Source: Pontiellaceae bacterium B1224
GTDB taxonomy: Bacteria; Verrucomicrobiota; Kiritimatiellia; Kiritimatiellales; Pontiellaceae
DNA: 64,000 bases
Assembly (NCBI GenBank): GCA_029432815.1
Contig: JAROBA010000006.1
Span: 62,001-126,000, forward strand
Direction of reading: 5' to 3'
Position numbers and translations under genes: made by a program. Below the pieces are notes generated by a model. It saw only the letters and a list, made by a program, of their open reading frames with translations, made no database searches and was not told the origin of the DNA. Shown one piece after another: positions 37,531 through 47,012 of this stretch (position 1 is its first letter; each line of letters opens with the position of its first letter).

Positions 37531-39015
37531 TCAGATTTGCAGCAACTTCTTCGACTTTTCGCCAAACTGCGCATAGGCGGCGGTGTCTTCGGCCAGATTG
37601 ATTCCGTAGGCCGGGACCATTTCGGCGAGGCGACTTTTCCAATGGTTGGAAGCCAGTTCTTTCGGGAAGCATTTTTCCAATACCTGGAGAATGATAGAAA
37701 CGGCGGTGGAAGCGCCGGGCGATGCCCCGAGTACCGTGGATAGGGAGCCATCGGCGGAGGCCACCACTTCGGTGCCAAACTGAAGTGTTCCGGTTCGCTC
37801 GGCATCTTTCTTAATGATCTGGACGCGCTGGCCGGCATGAATCAGCTTCCACTCTTCGTCTTTTGCGGCGGGGAAAAATCCACGAAGCATATCGCAGCGT
37901 TCGGTGTGGCTTTTGCGGCATTCATTGATCAGATATTTTGTGAGCGGCATATTATCGCGCCCGGCGGCGAGCATCGGCCCGAGGTTATCGGGTTTAACCG
38001 ATTTGAAAAGATCGAGGTTCGAACCGCTTTTAAGATATTTGGGAGAGAATCCGGCGTAAGGACCGAACAGCAGCGATTTATGGCCACCGATGATCCGGGT
38101 GTCGAGATGCGGTACCGACATCGGCGGAGCGCCGACTGCCGCCTTGCCATAGACTTTGGCACCGTGCTGCTCGACGATTTTCTGATTATTGCAGACGAGG
38201 AACTGTCCGCTCACCGGGAATCCGCCAAAACCTTTCCCTTCCGGAATGCCGGATTTCTGCAACAGGGGCAGCGCGCCCCCGCCGGCGCCAATGAACACGA
38301 ACCCGGCCTGAATGGTTTTCCCGCCAGCCAGGCTAATACTCCAGCCGCCGTCTTTCTGCGTCAGATTGGTTATTTTGGTTTCGAGCGCCAACTCAACATT
38401 TCCGAGCGATTTCAGATGATTAATCAGCTGCGTTGTAAGCAATCCGTAGTTCACATCAGTTCCATTCGGCTCTCGCGTGGCGGCAATCGGCTCGGTTGAA
38501 GTCCGGCCTTCCAGCAGCAGCGGGGCCCATTTTCCAATGGTTGGAAGATCCGTGGAAAATTCCATAGATTGGAAAAAATGGCTTTGGCTCATCGCCGCGT
38601 GGCGTTTGCGCAGAAATTCGACGTTTTCTTCGCCCCAGACAAAGCTCATATGCGGGCAGGAACGGATGAAACTTTGCGGATCGGCTATAATCCCCTGCTC
38701 CACCAGCCAGCCCCAGAAGTGTTTGGACGTCTCAAACTGTTCGTTAATTTTAGCCGCTTTAGAAATATCGACGGAGCCATCGGCCGCCTGGGCCGTATAG
38801 TTCAGTTCGCAGAGGGCCGCGTGACCGGTTCCGGCATTGTTCCAGGCATTGGAACTTTCCAGCGCCACCCGCGGCAGCCCTTCAATAATCTGAATCGTGA
38901 GCTCCGGATTGAGGCGGCGCAGCATAATTCCGAGCGTTGCACTCATAATACCACCGCCGATCAATACCACATCGGGGTTATCCAGAATAGTCTGTGAAAC
39001 ATGATCGGTTTTCAT
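37531..39015 (-). CDS. mqo: Malate:quinone oxidoreductase
   Basis: A 494-residue FAD enzyme that oxidises malate to oxaloacetate and passes electrons to the quinone pool at the membrane. The start is DVVLIGGGIMSATLG, followed by SSNAWNNAGTGHAALCELNYT, and later IGAGGGALPLLQKSGIPEGKGFGGFPVSGQFLVC and LFGPYAGFSPKYLK. These are diagnostic of Mqo. Palindromes are in frame three times (FQSME, LPTIG, SNHWK) plus a degenerate LQVLE, all in surface-type positions. It is a monocistronic unit. Confidence 0.95.
   Translation of the reverse strand: MKTDHVSQTILDNPDVVLIGGGIMSATLGIMLRRLNPELTIQIIEGLPRVALESSNAWNNAGTGHAALCELNYTAQAADGSVDISKAAKINEQFETSKHFWGWLVEQGIIADPQSFIRSCPHMSFVWGEENVEFLRKRHAAMSQSHFFQSMEFSTDLPTIGKWAPLLLEGRTSTEPIAATREPNGTDVNYGLLTTQLINHLKSLGNVELALETKITNLTQKDGGWSISLAGGKTIQAGFVFIGAGGGALPLLQKSGIPEGKGFGGFPVSGQFLVCNNQKIVEQHGAKVYGKAAVGAPPMSVPHLDTRIIGGHKSLLFGPYAGFSPKYLKSGSNLDLFKSVKPDNLGPMLAAGRDNMPLTKYLINECRKSHTERCDMLRGFFPAAKDEEWKLIHAGQRVQIIKKDAERTGTLQFGTEVVASADGSLSTVLGASPGASTAVSIILQVLEKCFPKELASNHWKSRLAEMVPAYGINLAEDTAAYAQFGEKSKKLLQI
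37637..37651. repeat. Dispersed palindrome
   Basis: TTCCAATGGTTGGAA, in mqo as SNHWK. Confidence 0.95.
38532..38546. repeat. Dispersed palindrome
   Basis: TTCCAATGGTTGGAA, in mqo as LPTIG. Confidence 0.95.
38560..38574. repeat. Dispersed palindrome
   Basis: TTCCATAGATTGGAA, in mqo as FQSME, 28 bp from the previous copy. Confidence 0.9.
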
Positions 39016-39064
39016 GGGTTTATGAATAGGCGATCTTCCGACTGCAAGTCAATCTCATCGAACC

Positions 39065-39240
39065 AAAACAATGAAAAATGGGTGTGGCATGGGCATCCTG
39101 CCCATAATCCGCGCTCGGGGTTCCGTACTGCTGCAACGGGCAAGAATGCCCGGATACCGTACCGCCTGAACTCAGCCACAGAGTGGCGTGGGTCTGGCGA
39201 AAAAGAAGCCGGGCCTATGGGGCAATTGCTTCTCAATTGG
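39065..39240. repeat. Structured intergenic region with hairpin repeats
   Basis: The gap between mqo and the PrsW-like gene contains ATGGGCATCCTGCCCAT and CGGGCAAGAATGCCCG, two strong hairpins about 60 bp apart. GC-rich sequence lies around them, including GTGGC copies at both ends. The pattern resembles REP-like intergenic repeats. Confidence 0.45.
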
Positions 39241-39273
39241 GCCCTGAGTCCAGGCTCTACTTAAAGCAAAAAA

Positions 39274-40866
39274 TTACCGAATGGTTTCGGGAATCTCGCG
39301 GTAGAAGAGCACGAGGAGGATGGCAATACTGATGACCTCGCTGATCACCGCCTGAATGGCGGGAATGGGCCCGGCGTCCCAGGCATAGAGTATGAAGGTG
39401 AGCCCAGTGACAATAATGATGCCGTAGGTGAAGGTGGCGGTGATGCTGAAGGGGTCGTTCCATTCTTCGCGCAGATGGCGGAGCCATCCGAAATACTGAA
39501 AGCCCATCAGCACAAAGACGGTATAGGTCAGCCAGGAATAGTCCATGAGCGCCGGCACCATGATAAAGGCGTCGTAGAATCCGTGGATCGCAACGGCGAG
39601 CACAAATGTGATGAAGGCGTTCTGAATATCCTCGCCCCGATGCAAAAAGGCCCTTGCTAATGTGAGTCCGCACATGGCGGTGAGGGCAATATGCAGAAAA
39701 TTGGCGGTTGCAAAGCGGGCGACGGCAGCGAGACCGGCGGAGGCTTCGAAATAGTTAATGTTTTCTTCCAGTGCAAAACCGAGCCCCACCAAACCCGCCA
39801 CGGTCAGGATTTCCAGATCGCTCCGCTTCCGGAGAAATGGAATGAGCGGAACGAAAAGCAGCAGTTTCATGCCTTCTTCGCGCAGGCCGATGCCGAGGCA
39901 GTAGACGAGCTGCTGATAGACATTATTGCTCCAATCCATGCCGAACTGCCCTTCGAGCCAGAAAATACAGAGCAGCGTGGCGTGCGCGGAAAGGGCACCG
40001 AGAATCAAGGCGGGCACCAGAAATTTCCAGACTCTGGAAAAAGTGCCGTTGAACCGGATCAGCAGATAGGCCCAGACCAACCCTGAAAGCAGGGCCAGAA
40101 TCGCCATCGCGGGTTTCGTTTCCTGGTAGGCGGAGGCAAAGTGATATTTCACAATACGCGGCCAGTCCATTTGGTCGATCGCTATATCCTGCAGAATATA
40201 GGGCGTGATGTATTCGTCATACTTGGGATCCCGAGCCAGCGCTTCCAGGGCGTCGTATTTATTCAGGGTGAGATAGGCCCCGACCAGCCGTTCGCGGGCA
40301 TATGAACTGTCGTGAAGATCAATCTCCCGGTTCAGCGCCGTTATGGCGGCGAGATTTTCCGCCCGGTTATCATAAGCCAACGCCAGCGCAAAGTTGGCAT
40401 CGGGGGGCGGTTGATCCGCCATTGCGATGTTTTCCAAGGTCTGGAGAGCGGCCTTATTTTCCAGATCGGCACAGGCGATAATCAAAGCGGAGGCAATTTC
40501 GGTCTGTTCCCCGGAAAGCGTTCCAGACATTGGAACTTCGAGCGTCTGTTCCGGCCTGAAGTGGTAGAGCACGCGCGCGATGCTCTCCAGCTTTTCATAA
40601 AACGGCATTTCTCCCACAAGGCTTTCCACCAATGCATTCGCGATACGATTAGAATCGGTGCCCTGCCCCCGAAAATTTTCCAGCTCTTCCTGAAATTCAT
40701 CCATCCTTTGCGGAGTGGCAAACAGGGCCTGATAGGAATCCATGCGGTTCGTATTAAAAAAACTGAGGCAGATGCCCAGTAACAGCATGATGAGAATGAG
40801 CACGGCACCGCTTTGCCAGATGAACGACGTCTGCCGTGTTAGATTGAACCACTTTTTATTATTCAT
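39274..40866 (-). CDS. PrsW-like intramembrane metalloprotease with N-terminal soluble domain
   Basis: A 530-residue membrane protein. One N-terminal TM helix and a ~220-residue helical, TPR-like extracytoplasmic part (ALALAYDNRAENLAAITALNRE) come first. A polytopic domain follows with the PrsW motifs: REEGMKLLLF (EExxK), LGFALEENINYF and AIHGFYDAF (HxxxD). PrsW-type proteases cut anti-sigma factors in some bacteria; the target here is unknown. Palindromes give SRVWK, VPMSG and LQTLE. Its start overlaps the alkyltransferase-like gene by 8 bp. Confidence 0.82.
   Translation of the reverse strand: MNNKKWFNLTRQTSFIWQSGAVLILIMLLLGICLSFFNTNRMDSYQALFATPQRMDEFQEELENFRGQGTDSNRIANALVESLVGEMPFYEKLESIARVLYHFRPEQTLEVPMSGTLSGEQTEIASALIIACADLENKAALQTLENIAMADQPPPDANFALALAYDNRAENLAAITALNREIDLHDSSYARERLVGAYLTLNKYDALEALARDPKYDEYITPYILQDIAIDQMDWPRIVKYHFASAYQETKPAMAILALLSGLVWAYLLIRFNGTFSRVWKFLVPALILGALSAHATLLCIFWLEGQFGMDWSNNVYQQLVYCLGIGLREEGMKLLLFVPLIPFLRKRSDLEILTVAGLVGLGFALEENINYFEASAGLAAVARFATANFLHIALTAMCGLTLARAFLHRGEDIQNAFITFVLAVAIHGFYDAFIMVPALMDYSWLTYTVFVLMGFQYFGWLRHLREEWNDPFSITATFTYGIIIVTGLTFILYAWDAGPIPAIQAVISEVISIAILLVLFYREIPETIR
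40025..40039. repeat. Dispersed palindrome
   Basis: TTCCAGACTCTGGAA, in the PrsW-like gene as SRVWK. Confidence 0.95.
40521..40535. repeat. Dispersed palindrome
   Basis: TTCCAGACATTGGAA, in the PrsW-like gene as VPMSG. Confidence 0.95.
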
Positions 40867-41182
40867 CGATCCCTACATTCCAACGTGTTTTATCAAGGTT
40901 CACCCGCCCGGCTTCGTCTACCAGAATGCCTTCAGCTCGAAGCAGATCTTCCTGCTCTTCATAGCCGAAACCCGGCTTTAAGGAAATACATCCTTCCCGA
41001 TTGATGACCCGCCACCAGGGCAGCTCCTCCGTTTCCGAACAGGTATGCAGCACCCGCACCACCTGCCGCGCCGCGCGCGGACTCCCGGCCCGCGCTGCAA
41101 CCCCGCCATAGGTCATCACTTTACCACGCGGAATATCGCGTATAATCTCAATGACTTCTTCAGTAAACGAGGTTCGAGGCAT
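40859..41182 (-). CDS. Alkyltransferase-like DNA-repair protein (MGMT-related)
   Basis: A 107-residue protein from MPRTSF (an upstream ATG at 41212 is possible). It matches the DNA-binding domain of O6-alkylguanine transferases: IRDIPRGKVMTYGGVAARAGSPRAARQVVRVL. The active-site PCHRV is replaced by PWWRVI, as in Atl proteins. Atl proteins bind O6-alkylguanine without repairing it and recruit nucleotide excision repair. It overlaps the PrsW-like gene by 8 bp. Confidence 0.88.
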   Translation of the reverse strand: MPRTSFTEEVIEIIRDIPRGKVMTYGGVAARAGSPRAARQVVRVLHTCSETEELPWWRVINREGCISLKPGFGYEEQEDLLRAEGILVDEAGRVNLDKTRWNVGIDE

Positions 41183-41227
41183 AGCGCAAAGGTGTTCATC
41201 CGGCCCCGACATGTCAAGCCGCCCTGC

Positions 41228-41242
41228 TTCCAATCATTGGAA
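41228..41242. repeat. Dispersed palindrome
   Basis: TTCCAATCATTGGAA, intergenic, upstream of the alkyltransferase-like gene. Confidence 0.95.
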
Positions 41243-41349
41243 GCCTTCATCGAGAATCGCCTGCACTCAGTTCAGGCTGGGATTTTAACTTTAAATTTTC
41301 CACTTTATATCGTACACTCTTACATAAAATTTTCTAAGGGTATGAAAGC

Positions 41350-42300
41350 ATGAAGGCATTACTAGTCGCAGCATGGACGCTTATTCTAACGGCGCGGGTT
41401 TTCGCGGCGGAAACCAACGCGGTTCTCTATGTTTCCCCCGGCGGATCCTCCGTCGCACCCTATGATTCCCTCGCGACCGCCGCGACCAATATTCAGACCG
41501 CCGTCGACGCAGCAGCTGAAGGTGATATTGTGCAGGTCGACGCGGGCACCTATATGACCGGTGCTGAAATCGTGATTGATAAGGCGATCACGCTCGAGAG
41601 CATCCATGGAGCGGCTTCTACGGTTTTAGACGGACAAAATGAACACCGCGTTCTCTATCTTCGGAACGGTTACATGACGGGCTTCACCATCCGGAATGGC
41701 AACTATTTTGAGCCTGGAGGCGGCGTCTACTGCTACCGTGCCATCGTTGAGAACTGTATTATAACAAATAATTATTCAAGCAATGCGGGTGGCGGAGTAA
41801 AATGCGCTAGCAGCACCTTGCGTAACTGTTTGATTGTAAGAAATTCCGCGGCATTGGGAGGAGGAATAAGCTACGGCAGTGGCAGCGCTTTGGAGAATTG
41901 CGTCATTGCAGAGAATAGTGCGGATTCAGTTGGCGGTGGGCTAATTGCTGACCTCGACGGATTCGTGCGGAACACGATTATCTGGAACAACACGGCACCG
42001 AGCGACGCCAACTGGCATCTCTCCGGCATTAGCTGGTAAGGGGTCTGGTATCCTTCGACCCTCAGCTTCTCCCATGTTTGCTCCTCACCCGTCTTTGGTG
42101 AAAATGGGTTCGCCGAAGATCCTCTATTTGATGATTCCGGGACATTTCGAATCACCCCATCTTCACCCTGTATCAACGCGGGGAGTAACGAAGCATGGAT
42201 GGAGAATGCCACGGACTTAGCTGGCAACCCGCGGATTCGCGGTCCCCTCGTCGATGTCGGCGCCTATGAGATGGAATCGATCGATTCATGCGTTCCTTGA
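41350..42300 (+). pseudogene. Right-handed beta-helix secreted protein, 5' part with an in-frame stop
   Basis: The frame starts with a signal peptide (MKALLVAAWTLILTARVFA) and a pectate-lyase-like fold (LYVSPGGSS..., ITLESIHGAAS, LDGQNEHRVLY), with repeats of the form NC(I/L)I..N and GGG. A TAA at 42037 ends the first 229 codons. The same frame then continues with family-like sequence (FSHVCSSPVFGE..., SPCINAGSNE, VDVGAYEME) to a TGA at 42298. The TAA lies within what looks like a 12-bp insertion flanked by CTGGTA copies. Such proteins bind or cut polysaccharides; this copy is probably broken. Confidence 0.7.
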
Positions 42301-42390
42301 GATTCTGAACACGAATGAAACCGTTTGGGGTGAGGCAGACTCCTACATGGTTACGGGAACCAATAACGCGCTGACGATTGGAGACCTCTG

Positions 42391-43611
42391 GTGGACCAAC
42401 AAGGCCAATCAGGCGCATGGTGCCTTGCCTGTCTCGGGAACCACGTTCGAGATTCCCGGCATGGGGGTGATTCCTCCGTCCATTATGTTTCTCCAAGCGG
42501 CTCCCATCGTTGGCCTTTTGAGACGCTCGTGACTGCCGCGACTAATGTTCAAGACGCCATCGACGTTTCTGTTGAGGGCGATACTGTGCGAGTGGATGCG
42601 GGAACCTATTATCCGGGTGCGGAAATCAGGATCGAAAAATCCATCACACTCGAGAGTATGCGTGGTGCGGGCATCACGGTTCTTGATGGACAAGGCGAAC
42701 ACCGCCTCCTGTATATTTTTGGGTCTACTGTAGATGGCTTTACCATCCGAAACGGCTTTGCGGACAACGGAGGTGGAATCCGTTGTTTCGAAAGGTCCCT
42801 TGTTAAAAACTGCATCGTTTCCTTTAATACTACGGAAGGTAGTGGCGGAGGAATTGTCTGTGATACCGATGATGAGAACATCACCGTGCGGAACTGCATC
42901 ATTGTCGATAATTTAGCGGAGCGAGGAGGGGGGCTGGCTGGCTTTGGAGAAGCTACCGTGGAAAACTGTGTGATAGCGGAAAACACCGCGACAAGCTTCG
43001 CCGGTGGCCTATATTTTATATTTGGCAGCTTTAATGTGCGCAACTGCATCATTTGGAATAATACGGCACCGGAGTACGACAATTGGCGCGGCTCCAGCAG
43101 CATCTTCCTCAATGTCTGCACTATACCCACCGTCGGTGAGAATTGCGTGACCAACGATCCGATGCTGGATGCCGAGGGGCGATTGCTGGCTGGGTCGCCC
43201 TGCATTGACGCGGGCATGGAGATTGCCGGTTTAACAAGCGATATCGAGGGGACGCCGCGGCCGTTGGATGGCGACGCGGATGGAATCGCCCAGTCCGACA
43301 TCGGCGCGTATGAGTTTGTGAATCCCTTGGCCGATTCGGATGGGGACTCGGTCATCGATCCCTCAGAAATCGTGGCCGGCACCGATCCGACCAATTCCAA
43401 CGACTGGTTCCATATTACCGCTCAGGACGGCAGCACCATTTGGTTCCCGTCTGTGTTAGACCGCCTTTACACGCTGGAGGCCAGCACCAACTTGGTTCTG
43501 GGTGGATGGTATGGGATCACCAACCAGGTCGGCAGTGGCGCGGAAATCCAACTCACCGATCCCAACACGAACGCCGCAGCTTTCTATCGCGTGCGCGTGG
43601 AGCTTTTTTAG
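42391..43611 (+). pseudogene. Right-handed beta-helix protein, 3' part (no signal peptide)
   Basis: From about 42478 the protein reads VHYVSPSGSHRWPFETLVTAATN, a second copy of the same beta-helix domain. It continues with NCI repeats and GAYEF, then DSDGDSVIDPSEIVAGTDPTNSNDW calcium-type repeats and a C-terminal module ending LYTLEASTN...FYRVRVELF. The first codons (MDQQGQS...) are out of frame with the family. The upstream piece in another frame (ETVWGEADSYMVTG, ending at a run of five G at 42463-42467) joins it if one base is lost or gained. The two parts therefore look like one ancestral secreted gene. Confidence 0.7.
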
Positions 43612-43695
43612 AGGGATAAATTCCTCCAAACATTGGAAGACGATTCTTTGCAAGGTTTTGACGCTTACACCGAACCCATAGAAACAAGGGATGGT

Positions 43696-44388
43696 ATGAG
43701 CGTAGAAGAAATAGAAATAACGAATTCAGGAATACCCCTCTGCGAGGTAACCGATGTGTATAAATTGTTTGGAAAAGCAACGGTTTTAAACGGGGTCTCC
43801 ATGGAAATACAGCCGGGCGAACGGGTAGCACTGATGGGCCCTTCCGGCTCCGGAAAAAGTACCCTGCTGAACTGCATTTCCGGGATCGAGCGGCCGGATG
43901 CGGGGCAGATACGCATCGGTCAGGTGGATCTGGCCACGGCATCGGCTACTGAAATGGCCGCCTTGCGTCGTAATGAGGTGAGTACCGTTTTTCAATTTTT
44001 TCATCTGCTTCCCACGCTGACGGCCTTTGAAAATATCGAACTGAGCCTTCAACTCACCGGTATTAAAAAAGCGGATCGGCAAGAGCGGGTGAAAGAATTG
44101 CTCGAAGCGGTTCAACTGTCCTCGCACAAAACGGCCTACCCCGAAACGCTGAGCGGCGGAGAACGACAGCGCATTGCGATTGCACGCGCATTGGCCCATC
44201 GGCCGCGCCTCCTGCTTGCGGACGAACCAACCGGAAGTCTGGATACGAAGGCCGGAAACGCGATACTGGACCTGCTCGAGAAACTTACCGAACAGTTCAG
44301 GATTTCAATGCTACTCGTCACCCACAGCAACGATGCCACCCGCATCTGCCAGCGTACCATTCACATGCGCGATGGGAAAATTGGCTGA
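43696..44388 (+). CDS. ABC transporter ATPase (LolD/MacB type)
   Basis: A 230-residue ATPase from the ATG at 43696. Walker A is GPSGSGKST, the Q-loop [11 protein letters not shown], the signature [15 protein letters not shown], Walker [10 protein letters not shown] and the H-loop THSNDA. It belongs to the LolD/MacB/FtsE group, which couples to FtsX-like permeases to move lipoproteins or small molecules across the periplasm. The permease gene starts 4 bp after its stop. A degenerate palindrome lies in the leader. Confidence 0.93.
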   Translation: MSVEEIEITNSGIPLCEVTDVYKLFGKATVLNGVSMEIQPGERVALMGPSGSGKSTLLNCISGIERPDAGQIRIGQVDLATASATEMAALRRNEVSTVFQFFHLLPTLTAFENIELSLQLTGIKKADRQERVKELLEAVQLSSHKTAYPETLSGGERQRIAIARALAHRPRLLLADEPTGSLDTKAGNAILDLLEKLTEQFRISMLLVTHSNDATRICQRTIHMRDGKIG

Positions 44389-44392
44389 ACCA

Positions 44393-46330
44393 ATGGTTAA
44401 CAAGCAGAACTATTTCAACCTTTTACTCGTACATCTTCAGCGTTTCAGTTGGCGGCATGTGCGCCGGGCGCCATGGACCAGTGGTTCGCTGCTTGCGATT
44501 GTTGCGCTGGGTGTTGCCGTATTTTTTTCGGTTCGACTTTCGAACCTCGCGGCCGTTGCCGGGTTTCAGCTTTTCACCCAATCGATCAGTGGAGGAAGCG
44601 ATTTTGTGGTGACCGGCGCAGCCGGCACCTTGCCGGTTGAGCAGTTACCCGATCTCCGTGAACAGCTGAATCCCCTACCCGTCCTGCTGCTTCCGATCGT
44701 GGAAGGTACGGCATCGCTTCCCGGAACCGGGAACGATGCGGATGATTTTGATGCCGCTCAGGTTCCAATCATTGGAATGGACCTGCTGGCGGCAAGAAAT
44801 CTGGCCTATGCCCGAAAAAATATTGGATACCGACCCTTTGAAGAACGTGAAGAAAACGGATTTGTGCTGGGACGACCCGATATGGTCTTTGCAACGGACG
44901 CGCTTGCCCAACGAATGGACCTCAAATCGGGCGCTCAATTGATAGCCATTATCGGGGATCGACCGCACTCGATGCGGCTGGAAGCCATCATGGTACCCGA
45001 TGCGTTTCAGGCTGGTAAGGCCGAGGAACTGTTAATTATGGATTTACCGGCTTTGCAAAGCTTGCTGGGCCAACCCGATCAGGTCGACCGAGTTGAGATC
45101 GTTGTTCCGGAAGGCAACAGTGCCGCAGCCATTCGGAAAAAAACTGCTGAACGGCTGAAACAATTACCCCCTGAAATTTGGTCCTGGTCCACCACGCAAG
45201 CCAGCCAGAATTCAGCCCAAACCATGACGGCCGCTTTTCGACTGAATCTCACGATTCTTTCCGCGCTGTCACTGCTGGTTGGAGTTTATCTGATCATGCA
45301 GGCGATGGAAGCGGCGGTGGTTCGGCGCAGAACCGAGATTGGCATTCTGCTCTCTATGGGCTGTGAACCGCGGTGGATCCGTCGGGCCTGGCTCGCTGAA
45401 TCGCTCATTCTCGGTGTCATCGGCAGTGCGCTGGGCTTAGCCTTCGGCTGGATACTGGCGCAGGCGAGCGTTCGGGCGGTGGCTCAGACGGTGAATGCGC
45501 TTTATGTCAGTACAACCGCTGATGCGGCGGCCTGGAATACGGGTGAAGCAGCGGTTGCTTTCGGATTGGGCGTGCTGGCAACGGTACTTGCTGGATCCCT
45601 GCCCGCGCGCGATGCCGCCGCCACCCTGCCCGTTCAGGTGATGCGCCGGGAGAGCCGAAGCGATGGAATCCGCCTGCTGGATGCTCCATGGATTGGAATC
45701 ATTCTGCTCGTTGCCGGTGGACTGGCTTCGCTCGTGGGGCCGCTTAACCTGGGCCCCGGAAACCATTTCCCGCTGGGCGGCTATCTGGCCGCAACATGCT
45801 GGTTGCTCGGAGCCGCCATTCTTTCGGGAAACCTCATACAAATTATTCCCGGACTCGCGCAACCCCTTGCAGAAAAAAGTCCGATCTGGCGCATGGCAGC
45901 CAGTCAATTCCGCCGGCCATCGGGCCGGCAAAAGCTAACTATCGCGGGCCTCGTGGTGGCTGTGGGCATGGCTTCGGGGATGGAAATTCTCACTCATTCG
46001 TTCGAGCGCACGGTGTCGGTGTGGATTAACCGATCGCTTAAAGCCGACCTCTTCGTTGCCGTGAAAGGCATCGAAAATGCCTCAAACCGTAATAAAATAA
46101 GCGAAACAGTATGGCAGGCACTGATGAATGATCCGGTGGTTAAGAAAGTAGACGTCGGGCATTTTTTCCAGATTATGTTTCGCGATGCGCCTACGATGTT
46201 AATGGGGATTCGAAGCAATCAGCCTTGGTCGGACGAGCATTTAATCTGGGCGGAAAAGCCCAGAGAGCCGGTTCGTTTAGATGCCCCCCCTGCCCGCCCT
46301 GATCAGCGAAAGTTTCTCTACCCGATATGA
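44393..46330 (+). CDS. FtsX-type permease, N-terminal part before a frameshift
   Basis: 645 codons from the ATG at 44393, starting NKQNYFNLLLVHLQRFSW and a first TM helix (GSLLAIVALGVAVFFSV). A large periplasmic MacB-like region and TM helices around AFRLNLTILSALSLLVGVYLIMQAMEAAVVRRRTEIG follow, characteristic of FtsX. The frame ends soon after a run of seven C at 46284-46290. The rest of the permease is in another frame (46281-47012). It is the membrane part of an AttEFGH-like exporter. Palindrome VPIIG is in frame at 44763. Confidence 0.85.
   Translation: MVNKQNYFNLLLVHLQRFSWRHVRRAPWTSGSLLAIVALGVAVFFSVRLSNLAAVAGFQLFTQSISGGSDFVVTGAAGTLPVEQLPDLREQLNPLPVLLLPIVEGTASLPGTGNDADDFDAAQVPIIGMDLLAARNLAYARKNIGYRPFEEREENGFVLGRPDMVFATDALAQRMDLKSGAQLIAIIGDRPHSMRLEAIMVPDAFQAGKAEELLIMDLPALQSLLGQPDQVDRVEIVVPEGNSAAAIRKKTAERLKQLPPEIWSWSTTQASQNSAQTMTAAFRLNLTILSALSLLVGVYLIMQAMEAAVVRRRTEIGILLSMGCEPRWIRRAWLAESLILGVIGSALGLAFGWILAQASVRAVAQTVNALYVSTTADAAAWNTGEAAVAFGLGVLATVLAGSLPARDAAATLPVQVMRRESRSDGIRLLDAPWIGIILLVAGGLASLVGPLNLGPGNHFPLGGYLAATCWLLGAAILSGNLIQIIPGLAQPLAEKSPIWRMAASQFRRPSGRQKLTIAGLVVAVGMASGMEILTHSFERTVSVWINRSLKADLFVAVKGIENASNRNKISETVWQALMNDPVVKKVDVGHFFQIMFRDAPTMLMGIRSNQPWSDEHLIWAEKPREPVRLDAPPARPDQRKFLYPI
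44763..44777. repeat. Dispersed palindrome
   Basis: TTCCAATCATTGGAA, in the FtsX-type permease as VPIIG. Confidence 0.95.
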
Positions 46331-47012
46331 CATTGCGCGCGGAGATGAAATGAAGCTTCCGACCCCCTCAGGCGTGCAGTCCGTTCAGGTACTGGGCATT
46401 TTTGCCGACTATGGAAACGAGCGCGGGGCCGTTTTGATGGACGGTCAACGGCTCAGCTCCTGGTTTGGCGATGAGCGCGCGGTTAATCTTGCGGCCACGT
46501 TGCAGCCGAGAATTGACCCGAATCAGGTTCGGGAGCGCTGGACGGCGGAATACCCGGGTCTCGCCATCCGCACCAACCGGGCCTTGCGGGAAGAAGTCTT
46601 CACCATTTTCCACCAAACCTTTTCGGTGACGCACGTACTTAAAACCATTGGAATTGCTGTGGCGATCTGCGGACTTGCACTGGCCTTATTCAGTCTGCTG
46701 ACAGACCGAAAGGAAGAGCTCGTCACCCTGCGCGAACTGGGGTTTGAGCGGCGAGCCATTGCGGCGGCCGTGGCGATTGAAGGAACCCTGATGAGTTTAA
46801 TCGGACTGGCCGGAGGACTGCTGCTGAGTCTGGCGCTGGGTTATCTGCTTATTTTTGTAATCAACAAACAATCCTTCGGCTGGACGCTTTCTTATGCGGT
46901 TTCAGCGACCGGCCCGATTCTGTTGGCAGGCGGTGTATTGCTTGCGGCGCTGGTGACGAGTCTCGGCGTGGGACACTGGGCCAGCCGGCTCAAAGGGGAA
47001 ATAAACGAATGA
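46281..47012 (+). CDS. FtsX-type permease, C-terminal part after a frameshift
   Basis: 243 codons that supply the missing second FtsX domain: FAD..RGAVLMDGQRLS in the periplasmic part, then TM helices VLKTIGIAVAICGLALALFSLL, EGTLMSLIGLAGGLLLSLALGYLLIF and ATGPILLAGGVLLAALVTS. Its start codon lies inside the frame of the N-terminal part, and the ribosome site is poor. The two parts therefore once formed one ~870-residue permease. A one-base change in the seven-C run restores it. Confidence 0.8.
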   Translation: MPPLPALISESFSTRYDIARGDEMKLPTPSGVQSVQVLGIFADYGNERGAVLMDGQRLSSWFGDERAVNLAATLQPRIDPNQVRERWTAEYPGLAIRTNRALREEVFTIFHQTFSVTHVLKTIGIAVAICGLALALFSLLTDRKEELVTLRELGFERRAIAAAVAIEGTLMSLIGLAGGLLLSLALGYLLIFVINKQSFGWTLSYAVSATGPILLAGGVLLAALVTSLGVGHWASRLKGEINE

